Source of the DNA: UBA7359 sp964392105
GTDB taxonomy: Bacteria > Pseudomonadota > Gammaproteobacteria > Eutrophobiales > Eutrophobiaceae
Direction of reading: 5' to 3'
NCBI GenBank assembly: GCA_964392105.1
Contig: CAYMPA010000176.1
Location: 1-5,053 of the forward strand
Length of the DNA stretch: 5,053 bases
The notes below the pieces were generated by a model. It did not search any database. It had not been told where the DNA came from and saw only the letters and a program-made list of their open reading frames with translations. The position numbers were made by a program, and so were the translations under genes. The stretch's first letter is position 1; each line of letters opens with the position of its first letter. Below, piece after piece: positions 1 through 5,053 of the stretch.

Positions 1-57
1 TTATTACTACTCGATTTTAGCTTTGTTTATCTCGTACTTAGATGATAGAAAGGTTAT

Positions 58-387
58 TTAACAACTCGATTCACAGGTAATATATGAAACAATCCCCTTG
101 CGGTGCACATGATTATCTCGTAATTGCCTTTTACAATCAGATGATTCTGAACGGCAAAGATCAATTATTTTACTATCAATTTTTTCAAGCCGATCCCTAA
201 GCATCATGAGGACATCAACAGAAGAAGTCAGAAGCGATGGATCACTAAATACTCTTTCTATCTGCTCTTGACGTATTATCTGTAGCCTGGAAAGCATTTC
301 CCATTCATCATCCTGACAGGCAACGAGCATTTTATCAGTAATTGAAATAATATCTTCAACACATACCTGTAAATTAGCTGCCAACAT
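58..387 (-). CDS. fliT: FliT-like flagellar chaperone (probable FliD chaperone)
   Basis: A small helical protein of 109 residues, of the size and position expected for FliT, the chaperone that binds the FliD C-terminus and in enterics also modulates FlhDC. The best match is the first helical pair: ITDKMLVACQDDEWEMLSRL followed by IIRQEQIERVF, resembling the FliT pattern of a helix, a Trp, then R...(I/L)...F. A second helical stretch, VDVLMMLRDRLEKIDSKIIDL, follows. The ATG at 385-387 was chosen because it lies one base after the stop codon of the restored fliS frame (TAG-A-ATG). The open frame extends upstream to 459, but that extension lies out of frame inside the FliS coding sequence. No strong Shine-Dalgarno is seen, which suggests translational coupling to fliS. 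It is unusually rich in cysteine: six, ending TCESSC, while the FliC, FlaG and FliD here have none. Family-level similarity is modest, so the name is probable rather than certain. Confidence 0.72.
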   Translation of the reverse strand: MLAANLQVCVEDIISITDKMLVACQDDEWEMLSRLQIIRQEQIERVFSDPSLLTSSVDVLMMLRDRLEKIDSKIIDLCRSESSDCKRQLRDNHVHRKGIVSYITCESSC

Positions 388-388
388 T

Positions 389-810
389 CTATATTGGTGC
401 CGTTGTTTGGGTGTTTTCAATCTCAGCGCCAATTGTATCCCATGCAGATTTAATCTCACCTATCAAACTAGCAACTTCATCAAGTATCTTCTTGTCACTG
501 TTCAGATTAGCCAGCAATAATCTACGTTCCATATAATCGTATAGATTGTCAAGATTTTCTGCAATCCCCCCCCCCGCTCCTTATCCAGGCTTGCACGTAG
601 TCCATCTATAATAGAAATAGCAGTGCTTATACTCTCACCTTTTCCTGCAATATTTGAACTATCGATACAATGGCGCGCAGCTGCTATTTTACTCACAACA
701 CCTTCCAGTAATAATTGAATTAGCCGATGCGGGCTTGCTCCAGCTATTTCACTCTCAAGGCTGACAGAATAATATTGCTGAGCAGCGGATTTAAATTTTG
801 AAATCCCCAT
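389..810 (-). CDS. fliS: Flagellin export chaperone FliS, reading frame interrupted at a G10 tract
   Basis: FliS binds the C-terminal region of flagellin in the cytoplasm, preventing early polymerisation and aiding export. Residues 1-80 match the family: AAQQYYSVSLESEIAGASPHRLIQLLLEG and IAGKGESISTAISIIDGLRASLDKERGG. At the run of ten G (566-575) the frame is lost. As written, translation continues with an unrelated tail and stops at 502-504, giving 102 residues. In the next frame the expected FliS ending is intact: IAENLDNLYDYMERRLLLAN, then a helix containing ILDEVASLIGEIKSAW, to a TAG at 389-391. With 11 G the protein would be 140 residues, of normal length; with 8 G, 139. The coordinates given span the whole restored gene. 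GGAG lies eight bases before the ATG. The missing half would contain helices needed for flagellin binding, so the truncated form is probably inactive. Phase variation, mutation and sequencing error are all possible. Confidence 0.9.
566..575 (-). repeat. G10 homopolymer inside fliS (candidate slippage tract)
   Basis: Ten consecutive C on the given strand, read as ten G in the fliS sense strand. It covers the codons for the Gly-Gly of the conserved FliS segment between LDKER and IAENL. The tract length decides the frame: 8 or 11 G give full-length FliS, while 10 gives the truncated frame. A tract of this length is striking in AT-rich sequence and is of the kind that slips during replication or transcription, but it is also a classic site of sequencing and assembly error. 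Confidence 0.85.
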
Positions 811-835
811 TTAAAAAACTCCCTTTCTATATATA

Positions 836-2878
836 TTATTTTCGATTTGTAATATTACTTATACTATCGAGTTGTTGGGTCAGATAATTGCCTGAACTCT
901 GTAACTGACTTACCAGTGCATCAAGCGCTGAAAACTTTGCCTGTAATCTTGACTGTAAGGAGTCTAATCTCTGACTAAGTGTTTCTCGCTGATTATCGAT
1001 ATCCTTTACGCTTTTCTCAATTCCAGTTATTCGTTCACCAATAACATCACTACCCAGATAATCATTTAAGTACAGACTTAGTTGATTGGCTACACCTCGT
1101 GAAAAATTAATCATCCCTCGACCACCAATTGCTCCGCCTAATACATCTACGCTCAATCCAAAGGCATTTCCATTTCCGGATAGAGTCTGCCCATTCCCTG
1201 TTGCTTTTACACCGCCAATACTTCCTACAACATCCAGGCCATCCGTTCCAAGAAGTGAAGTGCTAAGACCGTAAGTAGATAAACTATTTGTATCAACAGA
1301 CATAATGGCTACTTTAGAAGCTGATCCATAACGGTCTGAGGTTAATGTAAAGACACCCGTTCCTGTATCAAAGGCTACAGATATCATAACGCCCTGATTG
1401 TTTAAATTGGTATCTGAATTTATCCTTGACTGTAATTCTTGAGCAAATTCATTAGGCGATGTATAACTCTTATTTGATAATAAAATAGGGTTAGACAATA
1501 CCCCATCGACTTTAACCATCAGGTTATCATTATTTGCATCAATGATTAGAGGAGTCACAAAATCCCCATTGCCATTTAATGTCAATGATCCTGATGTATT
1601 ACCAGATAGGGTTCCCTTAGTAGGCAGTGTATCAATTGTAACTGCATATTGCCCTTCAAGTGTCTGATCATTTGCAGATAGAAACTTAATCAGGGAATCT
1701 TCCGGGCGACCAATGGAAGAAAACAGTGTTGAGATATCATCAAAACTATTATCAATAGCCCCCTGTAATTTGGTCTCATCAATTGCAAGCAAACCATCGG
1801 CCTGCAATCTGATGCCTACACCGGCCAGGCTAGTAAATGGACCTCCATCCAGAGCAGGAATACTTTGAGCCATAATTGTTCGAACACGAGTGATAATTGT
1901 TCGTGCGCCAAAATCACCATTCAACACACCTGCAACACGCGTCTCTGGGTCATAGCTAGTCAAATCATTAACCGTTGATATAAGCTTGTTATAACTATCG
2001 ACCAGATCTGATATTGATTGCTTTACACTTAATTTATCTTGGGACACAGATATTTTACCGCTTTGAGTATCAAGTAATTGAAGATTAACTCCCTCTATTG
2101 CTCCATTTACCGTATTTGTTGAATTAGTTATCAATACACCATTAATGGTTAATTCTGAATTCTGGGCGACCACCTTTTCTTCAAGGTTCTGAGCTGAAGC
2201 ATTATAGGCCAGTGCTGAGAGACCAGTGATATCTGTATTATTTCCATCACCACTATCTGTAACTGTAATCTCCATACTATAATCCTGACCTGTATGTTCT
2301 GATGTCAGTGATAGTAGATAGCCTGATCCATTATTTATAATACTAGCACGCACACCAATATCTGCGTCATTAATTTCCTTGCGAATACCTTCAAGACTAT
2401 TATTTGATGAATCGATATTTAAGGTAAAAGTGCCGCTACTTCCAGTAGGTGAAAATGTGGATATTGGTCCAGTACCAAATTTCAATGTAATTGAACCTGT
2501 ACCAACGATATCAGTTGGACTTGAAAATGGAGAAGATACATTTGTAACTAGCGTTTGAGATTGAGCAAGTTTTGTAACATTCACTGCATATTCACCGGTA
2601 ATGGCAGCTGAAGTTGCACTTGCGGTAAGTCCGGACTGGTTAGTATTAGAAACATTACGTCCGCTGTATTTATCGGCATTTGCTAGGGTAGTGAGTTTTG
2701 ACTGGAAATCAGATAATGAACCCTTCAAGGTGCCAAGCCCTGAAAGCCTTGTCTGCATTTTGGTTTCTAGCCTATCAAGCCTGGCTGTTGTTGGTGCAGC
2801 TTCTGCAGCTACAAGTTGATTAACTATTCCAGCAACATCCAGTCCTGATCCAATACCTGGTGAAGAAAGAGCCGGCAT
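836..2878 (-). CDS. fliD: Flagellar filament cap protein FliD (HAP2), long form
   Basis: Filament cap protein that sits at the distal tip and helps incoming flagellin fold and insert. The N-terminal FliD domain starts with GIGSGLDVAGIVNQLVAAE (residues 8-26), followed by helices to about 75. The FliD C-terminal domain is seen from about 235, with the ING motif LTINGVLITNSTNTVNGAIEGV (243-264) and SISDLVDSYNKLISTVNDLT (288-307). The protein ends in a coiled-coil segment (about 611-660) and LTQQLDSI. At 680 residues it is clearly longer than the roughly 450-480 residues of enterobacterial and Pseudomonas FliD. The excess lies mainly at about 395-585, inside the C-terminal domain, and resembles the first beta-rich module at about 95-210. 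GAGG is five bases before the ATG. It is followed 25 bases later by fliS and then by a candidate FliD chaperone. Confidence 0.96.
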   Translation of the reverse strand: MPALSSPGIGSGLDVAGIVNQLVAAEAAPTTARLDRLETKMQTRLSGLGTLKGSLSDFQSKLTTLANADKYSGRNVSNTNQSGLTASATSAAITGEYAVNVTKLAQSQTLVTNVSSPFSSPTDIVGTGSITLKFGTGPISTFSPTGSSGTFTLNIDSSNNSLEGIRKEINDADIGVRASIINNGSGYLLSLTSEHTGQDYSMEITVTDSGDGNNTDITGLSALAYNASAQNLEEKVVAQNSELTINGVLITNSTNTVNGAIEGVNLQLLDTQSGKISVSQDKLSVKQSISDLVDSYNKLISTVNDLTSYDPETRVAGVLNGDFGARTIITRVRTIMAQSIPALDGGPFTSLAGVGIRLQADGLLAIDETKLQGAIDNSFDDISTLFSSIGRPEDSLIKFLSANDQTLEGQYAVTIDTLPTKGTLSGNTSGSLTLNGNGDFVTPLIIDANNDNLMVKVDGVLSNPILLSNKSYTSPNEFAQELQSRINSDTNLNNQGVMISVAFDTGTGVFTLTSDRYGSASKVAIMSVDTNSLSTYGLSTSLLGTDGLDVVGSIGGVKATGNGQTLSGNGNAFGLSVDVLGGAIGGRGMINFSRGVANQLSLYLNDYLGSDVIGERITGIEKSVKDIDNQRETLSQRLDSLQSRLQAKFSALDALVSQLQSSGNYLTQQLDSISNITNRK

Positions 2879-2952
2879 AACTACCTCATTAACTTATTTA
2901 ACTTCGCTGGTTTTAAATCTAGGACCTATTTTCACAACATAAATATTAAATA

Positions 2953-3363
2953 TTAGGCCTTTACGCTAATTAGCGTCCCATCTCCATCTTTCATCATTCT
3001 GGCTACCGTCAAGACCTCCTCTGATGGAATTTGACGTATTACTTCTTCAGAACTCGAATCTTTCACCGTAATAACAGTTTTATTCAGATCCTTGTCGACG
3101 CTAAATTCCAGATCTCGCCGGATTTGTTGAGCCTGTTGATTTAGTTCTGCAACAATTCTATCCAAGCTTGCTTCACTTGTTTCATTCACTGATCGGCTTT
3201 CTGCCGGCACATCATTACCTTTAACAACTTCATCACGTTTAGAATTAACCGATGAATCACGCTCTTGTGAAGTGACTGCCTTAATTTGACCATCTGTATC
3301 GCGAGGATGACTAATGGGACGCACTGCATCCATTGACAGTTTTACTGAAATATCATTAGACAT
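2953..3363 (-). CDS. flaG: FlaG family flagellar protein
   Basis: A 136-residue FlaG-family protein. The family is found beside flagellin and cap genes and has been linked to filament length; its biochemical role is poorly defined. The conserved domain is the C-terminal half. A helix at about 64-84 (LDRIVAELNQQAQQIRRDLEF) leads into a strand region FSVDKDLNKTVITVKD and the signature EEVIRQIPSEEVL at about 106-118. The first 60 residues are polar, charged and probably disordered, as in many members. AAGGGG lies eight bases before the ATG. The gene sits 88 bases after fliC and 74 before fliD, and probably shares the fliC transcript, although a stem-loop between fliC and flaG may reduce its level relative to flagellin. 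No cysteines are present. Confidence 0.93.
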   Translation of the reverse strand: MSNDISVKLSMDAVRPISHPRDTDGQIKAVTSQERDSSVNSKRDEVVKGNDVPAESRSVNETSEASLDRIVAELNQQAQQIRRDLEFSVDKDLNKTVITVKDSSSEEVIRQIPSEEVLTVARMMKDGDGTLISVKA

Positions 3364-3399
3364 AATGGTTACCCCTTAAGGATAATTGTTAGATGAAAT

Positions 3400-3428
3400 C
3401 GCCCAGGCCATAATATATGACCCAGGCG
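3400..3428 (-). promoter_or_regulatory. 13-bp stem-loop between fliC and flaG
   Basis: The minus-strand RNA can form a 13-bp stem, CGCCTGGGTCATA against TATGGCCTGGGCG, closed by a 3-nt TAT sequence. Three of the pairs are G-U, which would be A-C mismatches in the opposite strand, so the structure belongs to the fliC-sense transcript. It starts 24 bases after the fliC stop codon. No run of U follows, so it is not a typical intrinsic terminator. It may protect the fliC mRNA 3' end, mark a processing site or cause partial termination, all of which would set flagellin above the downstream genes. Confidence 0.6.
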
Positions 3429-3451
3429 TGTCCATTTTGCCTTTTACTTTA

Positions 3452-4834
3452 TTACTGTAACAGACTCAATGCCAGCTGTGGCACACTGTTGGCCTGTGCG
3501 ATTACTGATATACCGGCCTGCTGAAGAATCTGCGTACGAGTCAGGTCAGCTGTCTCCTGAGCGAAATCTGCGTCAACAATACGTCCGCGTGCAGCAGTCA
3601 TATTTTCTGCAGTTGCGCTAAGATTAGTAATCGTAGATTCAAATCGTATCTGCACAGCTCCAAGCTCAGCCCTTAATCCAGTTACCTGTTGCAAAGCAAA
3701 ATCCAAGGTTAAAAGTGCCTCATTTGCACTTGCACCAGTCAAAACGTCTGTGCCTGTCAATGTCTGATCGGCCTGATTTCCACCTAGGGCCGCTGGAGTG
3801 GTCATTGCCTCAACAGCAAAGGTTCCTGTTGCTGTAAAAGCCCCCTGACCTACGTCACCTGCCAATACAATACCAGCATGATAGGTTTCGGTAGTAGCTA
3901 CCGCACCTAACTGACCAGTTCCAGTGTTATCAACAACAATATCAGAACCTGAAGAATTTGAGAGTACAATCTGGTTAGCTGTAGTACCAGCAGTAGCTGT
4001 AACACCTGTTTGTAGTGATACAGAGTTAATTGCATCAAGATTGGCTTGTGCATTGGCAGCTGATTGCAGTGTAACCTGAGCACCATTAATACTAACTGTA
4101 CCTACTGTCGTTACAGCCAGACCAGCAGAAGCTGTAGAAACCGAATTAGCTTTTAATGCCTGTACGCCAGAATCTGAAGCAACCGCATTAATCGAGTTAA
4201 TAACGTCATTAACGGTTGTATCACCCGTCAGATCAACAGAATTACCATTAATGACCAGATTATTCGCAGTGATCGCAGCTGCAAGGCCCGTTTGACTTAT
4301 TGATGCACTTGTAGATACACGTGCACCCATCTGAGATGTACGCGCATCAACTCCTGAAACTGAGATAGTCTGATTCTGATTCGCACCTACCTGAAAAGTC
4401 AGGTTGGATAGAGTACCATCAAGGATATTTTGCCCGTTAAACTGGGTAGCACTAGATACTCGACTAACTTCAGCAACCAACTGCTGAACTTCGTTATTCA
4501 GTGCAGCTCGATCGGTCGAGGAGTTGGTATCATTCACCGACTGTACAGCCAGTTCACGAATACGCTGAAGTGATGAGCCAACAGTACTAAGAGCACCTTC
4601 AGCCGTCTGTGAAAAAGAAATACCATCATTGGCATTTCTTACTGCCTGATTAAGACCACGAATCTGAGTAGTAAAGCGCTCAGAAATCGCTAAACCCGCA
4701 GCATCATCCTTGGCACTATTGATACGAAGACCTGATGAAAGTCGCTGTAATGTGGTGCCCAGATCATTACTTGTATTTGACAAATTGCGTTGGGCCGTTA
4801 GTGAGGCCACATTAGTATTAATTGATAAAGCCAT
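3452..4834 (-). CDS. fliC: Flagellin, filament structural protein
   Basis: Flagellin, exported by the flagellar type III system and polymerised into the filament outside the cell. The 460-residue protein has the conserved N-terminal D0/D1 region at about residues 1-170. It opens MALSINTNVASL, with LSSGLRINSAKDDAAGLAI near 32-50 and the helix LQRIRELAVQS at 89-99, the segment matching the TLR5-recognised region of proteobacterial flagellins. The C-terminal D1/D0 is at about 366-460 and ends in the typical ANSVPQLALSLLQ. The variable middle (about 175-365) is rich in Ser, Thr, Ala and Gly and contains ING-type motifs near 195 and 249. There are no cysteines, as is usual for exported flagellins. 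The start is supported by AGGAG seven bases upstream of the ATG and by family N-termini. It is first in the cluster, behind a sigma-28-like promoter, so it is probably a late-class gene. Identification is secure; the gene could be called fliC, flaA or flaB depending on the organism. Confidence 0.97.
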   Translation of the reverse strand: MALSINTNVASLTAQRNLSNTSNDLGTTLQRLSSGLRINSAKDDAAGLAISERFTTQIRGLNQAVRNANDGISFSQTAEGALSTVGSSLQRIRELAVQSVNDTNSSTDRAALNNEVQQLVAEVSRVSSATQFNGQNILDGTLSNLTFQVGANQNQTISVSGVDARTSQMGARVSTSASISQTGLAAAITANNLVINGNSVDLTGDTTVNDVINSINAVASDSGVQALKANSVSTASAGLAVTTVGTVSINGAQVTLQSAANAQANLDAINSVSLQTGVTATAGTTANQIVLSNSSGSDIVVDNTGTGQLGAVATTETYHAGIVLAGDVGQGAFTATGTFAVEAMTTPAALGGNQADQTLTGTDVLTGASANEALLTLDFALQQVTGLRAELGAVQIRFESTITNLSATAENMTAARGRIVDADFAQETADLTRTQILQQAGISVIAQANSVPQLALSLLQ

Positions 4835-4841
4835 TTTAGTA

Positions 4842-4846
4842 CTCCT
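4842..4846 (-). promoter_or_regulatory. Shine-Dalgarno of fliC
   Basis: AGGAG, seven bases before the fliC ATG. It is a strong ribosome-binding site in keeping with high flagellin output, and it confirms the chosen start. Confidence 0.85.
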
Positions 4847-4853
4847 ATCTAAA

Positions 4854-4878
4854 CCTACTGTTATTGAAACACAGCAGG
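4854..4878 (-). promoter_or_regulatory. Second stem-loop in the fliC leader, upstream of the Shine-Dalgarno
   Basis: CCTGCTGT and ACAGTAGG form an 8-bp stem (one G-U pair) around a 9-nt loop in the minus-strand RNA. Its 3' side ends seven bases before the AGGAG of fliC, so it could influence ribosome access or keep the site single-stranded. Paired by eye; function inferred. Confidence 0.5.
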
Positions 4879-4893
4879 TGGAGACAAATTTTC

Positions 4894-4924
4894 AGCGGAT
4901 ATGCTTATGCAAGCATTCACCGCT
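4894..4924 (-). promoter_or_regulatory. Stem-loop at the 5' end of the fliC leader
   Basis: In the minus-strand RNA, AGCGG (4920-4924) pairs with CCGCT (4894-4898). After a small 3x2 internal loop, ATGCTT pairs with AAGCAT around a GCAT tetraloop. If transcription begins near 4929, this structure lies within a few bases of the transcript 5' end, where such hairpins commonly protect mRNA from decay. The structure was paired by eye and the function is inferred. Confidence 0.55.
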
Positions 4925-4935
4925 CCCACAACTAG

Positions 4936-4962
4936 ATAACGGCCTTCACATAAAAATCATTA
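4936..4962 (-). promoter_or_regulatory. Sigma-28 (FliA) type promoter of fliC
   Basis: On the minus strand, TAATGATT (4955-4962), an 11-base spacer and GCCGTTAT (4936-4943) match the enterobacterial sigma-28 consensus TAAAGTTT-N11-GCCGATAA at 6 of 8 positions in each box, with exactly the standard spacing. Transcription would start near 4929, giving a leader of about 95 nt. An AT-rich stretch lies just upstream. This fits flagellin as a late-class gene expressed after hook completion. Start-site position is inferred. Confidence 0.8.
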
Positions 4963-5053
4963 GCAACTTAATAATAATAAATACATACTACCCAATCCTT
5001 TTTTATCTATACAATCATATAGTTATAATATTAGAAACAATTTGACACAATTA

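Noticed and set aside
1..57. Possible operon terminator or next gene after the fliT-like gene
   Set aside because: No inverted repeat with a T run and no start with a ribosome-binding site is visible in these 57 bases.
9..71. 8-bp direct repeat ACTCGATT at 9-16 and 64-71
   Set aside because: Short, two copies only, one inside the fliT-like coding region; compatible with chance.
388..459. N-terminal extension of the FliT-like frame up to an ATG at 459
   Set aside because: It lies within the restored fliS coding sequence in another frame, has no FliT similarity, and the ATG at 387 directly follows the fliS stop codon.
1086..1274. Plus-strand open frame of 62 codons
   Set aside because: Antisense shadow of fliD with a low-complexity, Pro-rich translation.
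2601..2819. Plus-strand open frame of 72 codons
   Set aside because: Antisense shadow of the conserved FliD N-terminal coding region.
4710..5045. Plus-strand open frame of 111 codons
   Set aside because: It is antisense to the conserved 5' end of fliC and runs across the fliC promoter and leader. Its product is not recognisable and it lacks a convincing ribosome-binding site.
5042..5047. TTGACA on the plus strand, resembling a -35 box of a divergent promoter
   Set aside because: The matching -10 would fall beyond the window edge, so nothing further supports it.

Overview
The window carries one co-oriented flagellar filament cluster, transcribed right to left on the minus strand: fliC (flagellin) - flaG - fliD (filament cap) - fliS (flagellin chaperone) - a fliT-like chaperone. 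This order, the moderate-to-low GC content and the flagellin termini suggest a polarly flagellated gamma- or betaproteobacterium. In Pseudomonas/Vibrio-type clusters the regulator fleQ/flrA often follows, but it would lie beyond the left edge here. No mobile element, tRNA, rRNA or CRISPR array is visible.

Layout: positions 4963-5053 are AT-rich upstream sequence in which I see no gene. A good match to a sigma-28 (FliA) promoter lies at 4936-4962. It is followed by a leader of about 95 nt with two predicted stem-loops and a clear Shine-Dalgarno, then fliC (4834-3452). The 88-nt fliC-flaG gap holds a 13-bp stem-loop whose G-U pairs form only in the minus-strand RNA. flaG (3363-2953), fliD (2878-836), fliS (810-389) and fliT-like (387-58) follow with gaps of 74, 25 and 1 nt. 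Positions 1-57 show no gene and no terminator hairpin.

The most notable feature is a G10 homopolymer (minus strand) in the middle of fliS. As given, fliS is out of frame after the tract and stops after 102 residues. One more G restores a normal 140-residue FliS whose stop codon sits one base from the fliT-like ATG. This could be a phase-variable switch, tolerated slippage, a real mutation or a homopolymer sequencing error. A second notable point is that FliD is unusually long (680 aa) and appears to contain two copies of a related beta-rich module. The flagellin central region also carries ING-type motifs.

Functionally, FliS would keep flagellin unpolymerised before export, the FliT-like protein would chaperone the cap protein FliD, FliD would cap the growing filament, FliC builds the filament, and FlaG is associated with filament length control. 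The cluster is therefore a late flagellar operon of filament, cap and their chaperones.
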